This document shows, in pieces, positions 35,859 through 45,328 of a stretch of DNA of 64,000 nucleotides. Where the stretch lies: assembly GCF_032017025.1 (NCBI RefSeq), contig NZ_DALZQO010000001.1, positions 1 to 64,000 on the forward strand, in the 5' to 3' direction. Within the stretch, counting starts at the first letter, position 1. Each line of letters begins with the position of its first letter. This DNA comes from Hydrogenoanaerobacterium sp032017025. Its GTDB lineage: Bacteria > Bacillota > Clostridia > Oscillospirales > Ruminococcaceae. The notes under the pieces were generated by a model. It was not told the DNA's origin and made no database searches. It saw only the letters and a list, made by a program, of their open reading frames with translations. The position numbers and the translations under genes are program-made.

Positions 35859-35948
35859 CCCCTTTTTGTTTTCTGAAAGTTATCAATTATTCAGTAGCTA
35901 TGTGCCAAACCTTGTGGTAATGTGTGTCGTTGAAAGGAGTGAAAAAAG

Positions 35949-37545
35949 ATGTATGCAACAAATTTAGCGCAAACTGCGCCACCAAAAATCACCGTAATAG
36001 AATCCCGAACGCAGAATGCGGCGAAGCTCCGCGTGGCGGCCTACGCCCGTGTCAGCAGCGACTCCGATGACCAACAGAACTCCTACATCGCACAGGTGGA
36101 TTATTACACCCGCCACATTGCCACCCATGAAAATTGGGAAATGGCAGATATTTATGCCGATGACGGCATCTCCGGCCTTGTGGCAAGCAAGCGGGATGAG
36201 TTTAACCGCATGATACAGGACTGTCGGGATGGCAAAATCGACCGCGTCATCGTCAAATCCATCTCACGCTTTGCGAGGAACACCAAGGAGTACATCCAAT
36301 ATGTGCGGGAGCTTTTGCGGATGGGCATTACCATCCATTTTGAAAAGGAAAACATCGACACCGGCAAGATGACCTTAGAGCAGATTGCCACCATATACGG
36401 CGCTTTTTCCCAGATGGAATCCCAAAACCACTCGAAAAATATGCGCATCAGCGTGAAAATCCGCATGGAAAAGGGCGACTACCTCTCACCGTCTGTCCCT
36501 TATGGATACAAACTGGAGGAACGCACACTGGAAATCATCCCAGAGGAAGCCGAGGTGGTGCGCCGCATTTTCGCCGCCTATCTCAGCGGCAGGGGCAAGG
36601 ATGACATTGCGAGGGAGCTGAATGAATTGGGCATCCCGCGCACAAATGGCAAAGAAATGTGGCACCCCAGCACCGTGGCGTATATACTAAACAACATTTC
36701 CTACACCGGCGATATGCTCTGGCAAAAGAGCTTTGCCACCAATGACATCCCCTTCCGTCAGGTGCGAAACACCGGGCAGAAACCGAAATATTTTGTAGAG
36801 GACTGCCACGAGCCCATTATTTGCAAAGAGGATTTTGAGCGGGTACAGGCTCTCTTCCAGAGCCGCCGCAATCAGATGAAGGGCGGAAAATCCGCAAAGA
36901 ACGCACTGCTGGCAAAGAAAATCCACTGTGGAAACTGCAGTACCCTGTTCCGCAGAAAGGTGGTAAACCACAAGGTGTACTGGACTTGCCGCAATCACGA
37001 CAGGCAGAAGGACTTCTGCGAACTTTCACAGATATCCGAAAGCGAAATCATGGCNNNNNNNNNNGGCTATCCTGCGGTTTTACCACAAGCTAAAAAATCA
37101 CTATGAGGAAATCCTCTCGCCCATCCTCTCCCAACTCATCGCACTTCGGGAAAGGGAACTTCGCTCCAATCGCAAAATTAACGATATTGACAAAGAAATA
37201 GCCCAGCTTACAGAGCAGAATCTCGTCCTTGTTCGACTCAAGTCGAAGGGGTATGTAGATTCTGCTCTTTATTCATCTCAGATAGGCGAAATCAATCTCA
37301 AGCTGAACGAGTTTCGCCGCCAGCGCCGCCGCATCATGGAGGCCAGCGGTGAGGATAAGCAAATCAAGGCGACCGAGGCGATGCTGGACTACTTTGAGGG
37401 CAGCCCCGATTTTTTAGAGGAACCCACAGCAGAGCTGTTTGAAACGCTGGTGGAGAGCATCACCGCCCTGTCGGAAACAGAGCTGACTATCAACCTATAT
37501 AACGGCCTCGCATTCAAAGAAACCATGGAAAGGACGGTGAAATAA
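35949..37545 (+). CDS. Large serine recombinase 1 (split by assembly joint)
   Basis: About 530 residues once the joint at 37055-37064 is closed. The N-terminal resolvase domain has the catalytic serine in AAYARVSSDSDDQQNS. PF07508-like recombinase sequence follows (VPYGYKLEERTLEIIPEEAEVVRRIF), then a zinc beta-ribbon (CGNCSTLFRRK..TCRNHD) and a coiled C-terminus. It would catalyse ICE integration and excision. If the GGC on each side of the N is the same GGC, the frame reads through (EIMAILRFYHK), so the gene is probably intact. It ends one base before the next gene. Confidence 0.87.
37055..37064. other. Assembly joint (10 N) inside recombinase 1
   Basis: The flanks ATCATGGC and GGCTATCCTG share GGC. 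Collapsing the N and one GGC restores an uninterrupted frame, so the joint is probably a short unmerged contig overlap. Confidence 0.9.
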
Positions 37546-37546
37546 C

Positions 37547-38413
37547 ATGGCATGGCAAAGAAAAATCCCATTCGGCTACACCATGAAAAACGGCGAGGTG
37601 GAATACTGCCCCGCAGAGTCGGAGGCGGTCAAGGAGATTTTTGCGGCGTATCTCTCCGGCATGGCCTACAGCAAAATTGCCGATGAGATGATGCACAAAG
37701 GAATTCTCTACCACAGACACACTCCCCAATGGAACAAAAATATGGTAAAGCGCATCCTTGAAAACGAGCGGTATCTCGGAGAAAAAGAATACCCTCCCAT
37801 CATCACCACTGAGGATTTTATGGCAGTACAGCTTCGCAAAAACGAGAAGGTGACCTATGCGCCAAGCCCCGATTATATCCAGCCCATTCGGGATAAGGCA
37901 GTCTGCGGCCAGTGCGGTGGCAGAATGTTCCGTGATACAAAATCAGCAGGCAGAGTCCGCTGGTACTGTGAAAACAAGGATTGCCGAAATCGCCGTTACA
38001 TAGAGGATGCAGACACCCGCGCGGCCCTTGCCGAAAGGCTGACGGTGCTGGCGCAAAATCCCCACCTCTTAGAATGGGCTCCTGCCGGCTATGCCGGAGA
38101 GCAGACACTAGAGGCCGCCCGCATCCAAAATGAAATTACCCGCCAGCTGAACAAGGCAGACCCCAGCGTGGAATACACCAAAATGCTGATACTGGCCTGT
38201 GCCGCCGAAAAATATAGCGAACTACCCGATTACACCCCTTACTGTCAAATGGAGCGGCTGAGAGAAAAGCTCGGCAGCCAGCCCATAGACGAACACCTCC
38301 TCACCGAGATGTTCAACATCGCGGTAGAAAAGATAGAAATGACAGCCGGCGGCGGTATTCGCCTGCGGCTTAAGAATGGAAAAGCCCTTGAAGCGGCTGG
38401 AAAGGAGAACTGA
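37547..38413 (+). CDS. Recombinase-domain protein lacking the catalytic domain
   Basis: A 288-residue protein that begins directly in the recombinase DNA-binding domain (KIPFGYTMKNGEVEYCPAESEAVKEIF). It continues through a zinc ribbon (CGQCGGRMF..CENKDC) and a C-terminal helical part. The roughly 150-residue resolvase domain with its serine is missing. The ATG lies one base after the recombinase 1 stop and the gene ends two bases before recombinase 2, so it is a designed member of the operon rather than a fragment. It may act as a DNA-binding partner, or a directionality or inhibitor subunit. Confidence 0.82.
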   Translation: MAWQRKIPFGYTMKNGEVEYCPAESEAVKEIFAAYLSGMAYSKIADEMMHKGILYHRHTPQWNKNMVKRILENERYLGEKEYPPIITTEDFMAVQLRKNEKVTYAPSPDYIQPIRDKAVCGQCGGRMFRDTKSAGRVRWYCENKDCRNRRYIEDADTRAALAERLTVLAQNPHLLEWAPAGYAGEQTLEAARIQNEITRQLNKADPSVEYTKMLILACAAEKYSELPDYTPYCQMERLREKLGSQPIDEHLLTEMFNIAVEKIEMTAGGGIRLRLKNGKALEAAGKEN

Positions 38414-38415
38414 AA

Positions 38416-40050
38416 ATGCCCATAGCAACAACGAAAAAAGTAACGGTCATCCCTGCCAACTCACAGATGACCGAAAAGGATATCCGCAAACAGCATCTGC
38501 GCGTAGCGCCCTACTGCCGTGTGTCCACCAACTCGGAGGAACAACATGAGAGCTACACGGCGCAGATTGAATACTACACCNNNNNNNNNNACACCGAGAA
38601 AATTGCCGCCCAGCCCGACTGGACGATGGTGGATATGTTCGCAGACGAGGGCAAAACCGCCACCTCAACTAAAAAGCGTAAGGACTTCCTGCGGATGATC
38701 AAAGCCTGTGAAAAAGGCAAGGTAGACCTCGTCATCACCAAATCGGTGTCACGCTTCTGCCGCAATACGCTGGATGGGCTTGATTATGTCCGCAAGCTCA
38801 AGCGGATGGGTGTGGGAATCCTGTTTGAAAAGGAAAATGTCAACACCCTCTACATGGACAACGAGATGATCCTCACCTTTATGATGAGCCAGGCACAGGC
38901 CGAGAGCGAGTCCATGAGCGGCAACATCCGCTGGGGACACCGCAAAAATTTCAAGGACGGCAAGGTTTACTACCACTATGCAGGCTTCATGGGCTACCGC
39001 AAGGGCGAGGACGGTCTGCCGGAAATTGATGACGAGGAAGCGGAAATCGTCCGCAGGATTTTCTCACGGTATCTGGTGGGACACAGCGTGTCCAAAATTA
39101 TCGCAGACCTTGAAGCGGACGGCATCAAAACAGTGCGGGGCAAGGAAAGCTGGAATGACCGCGTCGTCCGCAATATGCTCCGCAACGAAAAATACATCGG
39201 TGATGCTCTGCTGCAAAAGACCTTTATCGCAGATTTGTTTACCCATCAGTCCAAAAAGAACAACGGCGAGCTGCCCCAATACTATGTCCACGACTGCCAC
39301 CCCGCCATCATCGACAAGGTGACCTTTCAGCGGGTGCAGGAGGAACTGGCCCGCCGCTCCAGCCTCAGAAAAGTAAGCTCCAACGCAAAAACCGAGCTTG
39401 CCAAGTACAGCGGCAAGTATGTGCTCTCCGAAATTTTATCCTGCGGCAACTGCGGCAGCCCCTACCGCCGCACCACATGGACAAGGCCGGAGGGCAAGAA
39501 AATTGTCTGGCGGTGCATCAATCGGCTAGAGCATGGCAAGAAATTTTGCAAGGACGCGCCCACGCTGGAGGAAGGCACCATCCATGCCGCCGTAGTTGCG
39601 GCGATGAACGAGCGGTTCAGCCAAAGCACTGTAAAAGCCCTGCTGAAAGACAGCATCCTGTCCGCTCTTTCGGGGAGCGGCGAAGGGATAAGCCTTGCGG
39701 CCATCGACAGCAAGCTGACAGAGCTGCGAACAAAGCAGTTTCACCTCCTCCAGCTTGCCGCCGCCGTGGGCGCGGGCTCCACCCTCTACGATGAGGACTT
39801 GAACCAAATCAGCATGGAGTTTTCCGCGCTGGTGGCAAAAAGAGCAGAGATAGAAAAAACACAGCAGGATATCTCCCAAGCGGACAACCGCGCCGAGCAG
39901 ATCGCCGCCGAGCTGGACAGCACGGACATCGGGGTCACCCAATTTGACGAGGTGTCGGTGCGACAGCTTATCTCAGCCATCCGCGTGATGAGCAAGGACA
40001 AACTGCTGGTCTGCTTTAAAGACGGAACTGAAATCGAGCAGATTATCTAA
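38416..40050 (+). CDS. Large serine recombinase 2
   Basis: About 540 residues. The resolvase domain starts RVAPYCRVSTNSEEQHES with the catalytic serine; then a recombinase domain (FMGYRKGEDGLPEIDDEEAEIVRRIF), a zinc ribbon (CGNCGSPYRR..CINRLEHG) and a C-terminal coiled coil. A 10-N joint at 38581-38590 lies in the catalytic domain; collapsing the repeated ACACC gives the expected YYTEKIAAQPDW. It differs clearly from recombinase 1, so the two may recognise different half-sites or form a heteromeric integrase. Confidence 0.88.
   Translation: MPIATTKKVTVIPANSQMTEKDIRKQHLRVAPYCRVSTNSEEQHESYTAQIEYYTXXXXTEKIAAQPDWTMVDMFADEGKTATSTKKRKDFLRMIKACEKGKVDLVITKSVSRFCRNTLDGLDYVRKLKRMGVGILFEKENVNTLYMDNEMILTFMMSQAQAESESMSGNIRWGHRKNFKDGKVYYHYAGFMGYRKGEDGLPEIDDEEAEIVRRIFSRYLVGHSVSKIIADLEADGIKTVRGKESWNDRVVRNMLRNEKYIGDALLQKTFIADLFTHQSKKNNGELPQYYVHDCHPAIIDKVTFQRVQEELARRSSLRKVSSNAKTELAKYSGKYVLSEILSCGNCGSPYRRTTWTRPEGKKIVWRCINRLEHGKKFCKDAPTLEEGTIHAAVVAAMNERFSQSTVKALLKDSILSALSGSGEGISLAAIDSKLTELRTKQFHLLQLAAAVGAGSTLYDEDLNQISMEFSALVAKRAEIEKTQQDISQADNRAEQIAAELDSTDIGVTQFDEVSVRQLISAIRVMSKDKLLVCFKDGTEIEQII
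38581..38590. other. Assembly joint (10 N) inside recombinase 2
   Basis: ACACC stands on both sides of the N. Removing the N and one copy gives an uninterrupted frame, so this is a short contig overlap left unmerged. Confidence 0.9.
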
Positions 40051-40079
40051 ATCAACATGATCCCCAGCGGTCAGCACCA

Positions 40080-40109
40080 AGCAGAGCCAAACGGCTCTGC
40101 TTTTATTTT
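40080..40109 (+). terminator. Terminator after the recombinase operon
   Basis: AGCAGAGCC and GGCTCTGCT form a nine-pair stem with AAAC loop, followed by TTTATTTT. Confidence 0.85.
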
Positions 40110-40130
40110 GGAAAGAAAAGAGGTCTAAAC

Positions 40131-40889
40131 ATGGAAATGCAAATCTTCGAGAACAATCAATTTGGCAGCATCCGCACAATGACCGATGAAAACGGCCGCA
40201 TTCTATTTTGTGGCAGCGATGTTGCCAAGGCTTTGGGCTATCGCAACTTTAGAGATGCGTTGGCGCGTCATTGCAAGGGGGTCGTGAAACACGACTCCCT
40301 TACAGAGGGTGGTCGACAGGCGTTCTCCTTTATCCCCGAACCCGATGTCTACCGCTTAATTTTTCGCTCTAAGCTGCCCTCTGCCGAGCAGTTTGAACAG
40401 TGGGTGGTGGAAATCGTGCTGCCCACGCTGAGAAAATGTGGCGCCTACATCACACCGGAGGTTTTGTCCAAGATGGAGAAAAGCCCCGAATTTACGGCAC
40501 AGCTTGTGCGGCTGCTGAAACAGGAGCAAGCAAAAACCGATAGCCTGCAAAACCAAATGTCTGAGATGACATTAAAATGCGAGTATTTTGACAAGCTGGT
40601 GGATACCGATACCCTCACCAATATCCGCCAGACGGCAAAGGAACTGCATATTCCTGAAAAGCTGTTTACCTATCTGCTGGTGGAAATGGGCTTTGCATAC
40701 CGCGCAAAGAAACATCTCCTCATGCCGTATGCCTTTATGGTTACCAGCGGATTTGCCGAGCTGAAAGAATACACAAACGGCAAGCACGGCGGTGTGTATA
40801 TGCTGTTTACACCGGTCGGCAGATTGTATCTGGCAAGAAAAATCACCCGGCGATTGGCTGTCAAAGATATGGAGGTACACGATGAATAA
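40131..40889 (+). CDS. BRO-N / ANT-type phage antirepressor
   Basis: A 252-residue protein. Residues 1-110 are a BRO-N domain: FGSIRTMTDENGRILFCGSDVAKALGYRN, then FIPEPDVYRLIFRSKLPSAEQFEQWV. The C-terminal half is an ANT/KilA-C type DNA-binding domain (TNIRQTAKELHIPEKLFTYLLVEMGF). Such proteins lift repression in phages and are frequent on ICEs. An AAGAGGT site precedes the ATG. It overlaps the next gene by eight bases. Confidence 0.85.
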   Translation: MEMQIFENNQFGSIRTMTDENGRILFCGSDVAKALGYRNFRDALARHCKGVVKHDSLTEGGRQAFSFIPEPDVYRLIFRSKLPSAEQFEQWVVEIVLPTLRKCGAYITPEVLSKMEKSPEFTAQLVRLLKQEQAKTDSLQNQMSEMTLKCEYFDKLVDTDTLTNIRQTAKELHIPEKLFTYLLVEMGFAYRAKKHLLMPYAFMVTSGFAELKEYTNGKHGGVYMLFTPVGRLYLARKITRRLAVKDMEVHDE

Positions 40890-41457
40890 AATTACTACTG
40901 AAGAAATCCGTGCTATGAGCGACCGAGAAGGGCTTGTGCTACAAGGCTGCGGCGGAGAATTACAGGAATGGGTAGACGGCATCAATAAAATGTTTACTGA
41001 CGAGCAAATACTCAAAAACGGTGATACATTTAAGGAGGTTTCCGTGTTCGAGCATAAGGGGCTTACAAATCTGCTGTTTATGATGGATGGTGTGGACTTG
41101 GATATCGGCAAGCTGGCGATGTGGCGGCTGCAAAGTCATACAACCTTTGGAGGCACTTGGCTGTCAGACTATGTTCCAAATCGCTTGGGTGGGTTTGTGG
41201 CAGAGCAACCTAAGCAGGAAAAGCCCGATTGTGCGCTTATCGGCGAGGACGGCAACATTTTCAACCTCATGGGAATTGCCGCACAAACGCTGAGGGAAAA
41301 CGGTCTTGCAGAGCAAGCAAAGGAGATGCGGGAGCGGATCACCTCAAGCGGCAGCTATGATGCTGCCCTCTGCATTATCGGGGAATATGTCAATATCACC
41401 TCCGCCGAAGATACTCAGGAACCAGTCGAGGGCATGGAGATGCACCACAGCTACTAA
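40882..41457 (+). CDS. Uncharacterised ICE protein
   Basis: A 191-residue acidic protein from the ATG at 40882 (GGAGGTACACG upstream), overlapping the antirepressor stop. The first 100 residues (LVLQGCGGELQEWVDGINKM) and the later EDGNIFNLMGIAAQTLRENG are conserved in proteins of Clostridia ICEs that I cannot name. There are no catalytic motifs. It is probably co-expressed with the antirepressor. Confidence 0.65.
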   Translation: MNKITTEEIRAMSDREGLVLQGCGGELQEWVDGINKMFTDEQILKNGDTFKEVSVFEHKGLTNLLFMMDGVDLDIGKLAMWRLQSHTTFGGTWLSDYVPNRLGGFVAEQPKQEKPDCALIGEDGNIFNLMGIAAQTLRENGLAEQAKEMRERITSSGSYDAALCIIGEYVNITSAEDTQEPVEGMEMHHSY

Positions 41458-41463
41458 ACTTTA

Positions 41464-41483
41464 CCGGCAGAAGCCTCTGCCGG
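41464..41483 (+). promoter_or_regulatory. Short hairpin between ICE genes
   Basis: CCGGCAGA and TCTGCCGG pair around AGCC just after the stop of the preceding gene. There is no T-run, so it is more likely an mRNA-stabilising or attenuating hairpin than a terminator. Confidence 0.45.
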
Positions 41484-41524
41484 GTACATAGAAACAGGCT
41501 CACCGAGCCGGAAGGGAGAAGCAC

Positions 41525-42364
41525 ATGAAAGCATTGAAAAACGAAAGCATCATTTATACCGAGCAAATTGTTTCCGCCATCGCCGACTGCTACCGCAAAA
41601 GTGCGGAACCCAGCAATGCCGAGCTGATGAAGCTCTACAGCTTTACCGGCCGATGCATCTGTGCCCAGGGTGAAAAGGCGTTTGTAGTTTATCTGGCGGA
41701 GCAGCTCTCCCAGCAGTTTCCGCAGCTGAAAGGCTTCTCCCCACGCAACCTCCGCAGGATGCGTAATTTTTACCACATCTATGAAAATGATCCCAGCCTC
41801 ATGACAAAAGCCTTGCTGTTGGGCTGGACACAGAATACCGTTATTTTAGAGTGCTGCGAAACAAATGAGCAGCGCTCTTTTTATCTTGGGCTTGCCGCAG
41901 AGCAGAGCCCCTCCAAAATCGCCCTCATCAAAGCTATTGAAGCCAATGCTTTTGAAGCGGCTCAGAATATGGCGGAGCCTTGCGCCGCTGTGTGCGAAAT
42001 TACCTCCGACAAGACCGTGGACACAGCCGAAGCCGCTGAAACAGCGTGTTGGGCATTTGTGCCCGCCTGTGAGCCGTCCCGCCAAGGGGATGGTGCGACC
42101 AGCGACATGGACAAAGATGCCGTCATGGTTATGACCGCAATTCCGCAGGCCGAGCCTGCAAAATGCGAAACCGCTGCCGCTCAGATATGCCACCAGTATT
42201 TATGGTGGAACTCAGCACATCAACTTCTATTCAAGCCGCCAACCTCCCATGCGGAACCGCCGCCGCCCTATATGGGGATAATAAGTGAAATTACTTATTC
42301 GTTTGAAAATATGCGCTACAAAGCAAGAGCGAGATCGCCCAACCCGATACCAATGTCAGCGTAG
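41525..42364 (+). CDS. DUF1016 N-domain protein with abnormal C-terminus
   Basis: The first 110 residues match the DUF1016 N-terminal domain: FPQLKGFSPRNLRRMRNFYHIYEN and LGWTQNTVILE. After a low-complexity Ala/Glu region, the last 50 residues (from about base 42200) are unlike the family and coincide with a change to AT-rich sequence. The gene is probably truncated and its frame runs into foreign DNA. DUF1016 proteins with a C-terminal PDDEXK domain are nucleases; that domain is absent here. Confidence 0.7.
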   Translation: MKALKNESIIYTEQIVSAIADCYRKSAEPSNAELMKLYSFTGRCICAQGEKAFVVYLAEQLSQQFPQLKGFSPRNLRRMRNFYHIYENDPSLMTKALLLGWTQNTVILECCETNEQRSFYLGLAAEQSPSKIALIKAIEANAFEAAQNMAEPCAAVCEITSDKTVDTAEAAETACWAFVPACEPSRQGDGATSDMDKDAVMVMTAIPQAEPAKCETAAAQICHQYLWWNSAHQLLFKPPTSHAEPPPPYMGIISEITYSFENMRYKARARSPNPIPMSA

Positions 42365-42522
42365 TTACATTAAAATTATCAATCCCAATTTTGGCACTAT
42401 TATTGATTTCAGAGATATAACAGTGCTATACTAACAAACAACAACTTAGCATTTTGGGTAAGCATCTTAACTACGTAACGCAGTTTGCTGCGAGGAATGA
42501 TACATTGAGAGGTGAACATTTG

Positions 42523-43806
42523 GTGCAATTGGAAAGAACATATCATTATCCAGAAAAGGGTGCGACAATCAATGATTGTGATAAGCACTCCAAATATATA
42601 ATTAAAGTGGTTGCACCAACCGATGTTGCGTGCGCCTTTTTTGACTACTCACAAAACTTCAACATGGCAGCGCATACTATAGCGACTTATTTATTAGAAT
42701 CAGAACGTGGCGATATTTCTAAATTGGACACATATTTTTTCTCTTTATCTTTTCTGTATCGCCATAGCATCGAACTAATTCTAAAAGCTATTGCGTTCCA
42801 ATATATAAAAACCCAAACAGATCAAGCATCTTTTGTAAAAGATACATTTCATAATTTGGAGATTATTCTTCAAACTATTGAGGAAAATTTCCACACATCA
42901 CGATCAGATGCTGAAATGATATGGTTACGCACATATTTATCGGACATATCAAAAATTGACAGGGAATCAGATTCGTTTCGATACCCCTTCCACATTGTAT
43001 GGGAATCTGATGACTGGCTTATTTCTGGGAAGTTTACTATAAAGCGCATTTTTGAGGAGCAGACACATATTGACTTGATAAAGTTTGCGAACAAATTTGA
43101 AGCTGCTTATGAGATATTGAAAAAGTGGTATCATAGAGATACTGCACCTGCTAATGAATATGTTGATTTAAAGCCAATATTTATTGAAGAAGGAGGATAC
43201 TATTACGGGCAGTCGGTTGTTGGATATGCCTATAATCGCGATGATTTTTTCCCATATACAAAAGCCTATTTAGAAACAGCAAATTACTTAAGACAATACA
43301 TGAAAGTGCATTGTCTTAGCAAAGATGAAGAATGCGCAAATAATCTCTTTATGCCCATGTGTTACCTTTATCGAAACTGTGCCGAATTGAGCTTGAAAAC
43401 TATTTGGTTCGAGGAAACAGGTGAGGATTTCCAAATTCGCTGCAAGACGATGTTGGATAAAAAACATAGCATCCTTGGACTATGGAATTTAATTAAGCCT
43501 TATGCGGTCGAATGTGGAAATGGCGATGGCGATGAAGAATATATTGGGATGCTGGAAAACTACTGCAAACAACTTCATACATTGGACAGCGATGCCAGCA
43601 AGTTTAGATATCCTGTTCAAAAAGACATGAAACCATATTTTAATAGTAATCGCCGCTTTGATTTTTGGACTGTAGGAAAATTCTTAGAAGCACTTAATAA
43701 TGCATTGGACAGCATAGATTCTGCACTTAGCGTAATGAACGAATATAAAGCTGAAATGGAAGCCGAGTACCGTTCTGAGATGATGTGTGATTATGATCCG
43801 TATTAA
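42523..43806 (+). CDS. Duplicated HEPN-like domain protein
   Basis: A 427-residue protein from a GTG at 42523 (AGAGGTG upstream); a TTG at 42454 is possible. It is built from two similar halves. FFSLSFLYRHSIELILKAIAF is matched later by MPMCYLYRNCAELSLKTIWF, and SDSFRYPF by ASKFRYPV. The R-(H/N)-x-x-E-L-x-L-K helix is typical of HEPN-like domains in toxins and defence RNases; RH is kept in the first copy only. Function unknown. The base composition is AT-rich, unlike the ICE backbone. Confidence 0.6.
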   Translation: MQLERTYHYPEKGATINDCDKHSKYIIKVVAPTDVACAFFDYSQNFNMAAHTIATYLLESERGDISKLDTYFFSLSFLYRHSIELILKAIAFQYIKTQTDQASFVKDTFHNLEIILQTIEENFHTSRSDAEMIWLRTYLSDISKIDRESDSFRYPFHIVWESDDWLISGKFTIKRIFEEQTHIDLIKFANKFEAAYEILKKWYHRDTAPANEYVDLKPIFIEEGGYYYGQSVVGYAYNRDDFFPYTKAYLETANYLRQYMKVHCLSKDEECANNLFMPMCYLYRNCAELSLKTIWFEETGEDFQIRCKTMLDKKHSILGLWNLIKPYAVECGNGDGDEEYIGMLENYCKQLHTLDSDASKFRYPVQKDMKPYFNSNRRFDFWTVGKFLEALNNALDSIDSALSVMNEYKAEMEAEYRSEMMCDYDPY

Positions 43807-43868
43807 TGCTTTAATAGCTTTCACGAGTGAGCAAATAAAAAAATCTTTTTTCCATCATCATTACATTA

Positions 43869-43900
43869 AAAAGACCGTCGACAAAAGTCGACGGTCTTTT
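43869..43900. terminator. Perfect bidirectional terminator
   Basis: AAAAGACCGTCGAC, an AAAA loop and GTCGACGGTCTTTT form a perfect 14-pair hairpin with A and T runs on its flanks. Confidence 0.9.
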
Positions 43901-44022
43901 GCTTATCCAAATTCATGAAAGGTTTATTAGCGGCAAATTCTATGAGGGTAATCTAAAAAAGTAAGTAATACATTCTTTGGGGGAATACTTCTAATTATTA
44001 TTTAAACCAAAGGGTGGATTTT

Positions 44023-44865
44023 ATGACTCAACCTAGGAATCATCACTTTGTTCCACAGACATATTTAAGATATTTTTCTGCGTCTGATGAGAGAATAGGA
44101 GTTTTTGATAAAAGTACTCAAAAAAGATTTGAAACAGCTACTCGCAACATCGCTGCGAAAAGGGACTTTTACCGCGACACTCTTTTAAATGATGAATTCT
44201 ATTGGGAGCGTTTTTATGCAAAAAAAGTTGATCCACTAATACCACATACATTTGATATACTTAGATTTTCCAATTATTTTACTGACGACACATGCAAAAT
44301 TTTAAATTATGATTTGAAGGAGAAACTATCTTATATAATATTTTCACAGATAATACGCACGAAGAAATCTTATCTAACATGGTTAAATTACAGTTCACAA
44401 GTTAGTAGGGATATATTTCTCTCTCATGAAGATTTATTGCCGTTATTTAATAATGGAATTAAGTTCATTGATTTAATTAATAGGTCATATTTATTACAGT
44501 TTCTTAATTCCAATGATTTTGTTTCATCAGGAATGAAATCTTTGCTTAGTATGCTTTGGCTTGTGTATAGAATCACAAACAAATCAAGTTCTTTTCAAAC
44601 GAGTGATAATCCTGTAGCATTTTACCATATTCCCTCAAAATCTTGTAATATAATTGAATATGGGCCTATTTATAAGGATTGTGTCATTCTTTTCCCTATT
44701 AGCGATAAACTCTGTATAGTCCTATGCCCTCCAGATTGCACAAACAGTAATAGTCTTATGCCTTACTCAAACTGTATTCTTGAGGCACCTATGGACTTAG
44801 TAAATGTATGTAATGAAATTCAGCTACAACAATGCTTTCGGCAGATTTATTATAAACCATATTGA
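44023..44865 (+). CDS. DUF4238 domain protein
   Basis: A 280-residue protein with the DUF4238 opening motif NHHFVPQTYLRYFS. The family is uncharacterised; the histidine-rich start suggests a metal site and members often occur in accessory or defence regions. The ATG at 44023 has AAAGGGTGG upstream; a GTG three codons earlier is an alternative. It stands alone between terminators. It is strongly AT-rich and is probably an independent acquisition. Confidence 0.75.
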   Translation: MTQPRNHHFVPQTYLRYFSASDERIGVFDKSTQKRFETATRNIAAKRDFYRDTLLNDEFYWERFYAKKVDPLIPHTFDILRFSNYFTDDTCKILNYDLKEKLSYIIFSQIIRTKKSYLTWLNYSSQVSRDIFLSHEDLLPLFNNGIKFIDLINRSYLLQFLNSNDFVSSGMKSLLSMLWLVYRITNKSSSFQTSDNPVAFYHIPSKSCNIIEYGPIYKDCVILFPISDKLCIVLCPPDCTNSNSLMPYSNCILEAPMDLVNVCNEIQLQQCFRQIYYKPY

Positions 44866-45249
44866 AGGCTTTCCCAAACTTATTAATCATATTTATTCTT
44901 TTAAATAGCACGTGCCGACTAACTGTAAGGTAATAATATTATAATTGGAATAAGGAAAAACAGATTAATAGATACATTATTAAATGTAATATTCGCTTGT
45001 TCGTGCCTAAAAAACCTTGTTTAATGTGTGTTTGTCCTTATGAACACTCGCACCATAACATTAGGTCAAAATAGATGCAGGGCCGAAAAACCCAGTGTTT
45101 ATACGGCCTGACGAGGGTTTTGAATGAAAAAATCAGAACCTTCATAGATGCACCCTGTTTTTTCAAAGGAAAGCGTGGTGTTTCTCTTTTAGGCCGGAAT
45201 CAGTCTGGCAAATAACTTTATAAAGCCAATACCCTATAGGGCAAATTTA
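44866..45249. other. Gene-free AT-rich stretch
   Basis: No supported gene, tRNA or strong repeat is seen. A short readable piece ending FFKGKRGVSLLGRNQSGK at about 45211 has no start and may be a remnant. The base composition changes near 45060. Confidence 0.4.
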
Positions 45250-45294
45250 AGCGGCTGTGTTCTTCGTAACTGAAAAACACAGCCGCTTTTTTTG
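45250..45294 (+). terminator. Strong terminator or attenuator before the relic gene
   Basis: AGCGGCTGTGTT and AACACAGCCGCT are exact inverse copies around 14 bases, followed by TTTTTTT. It lies 35 bases before the next start and may attenuate it. Confidence 0.85.
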
Positions 45295-45328
45295 TTGCCC
45301 AAAAACGAAAAGAAAGGACAGATGCATC

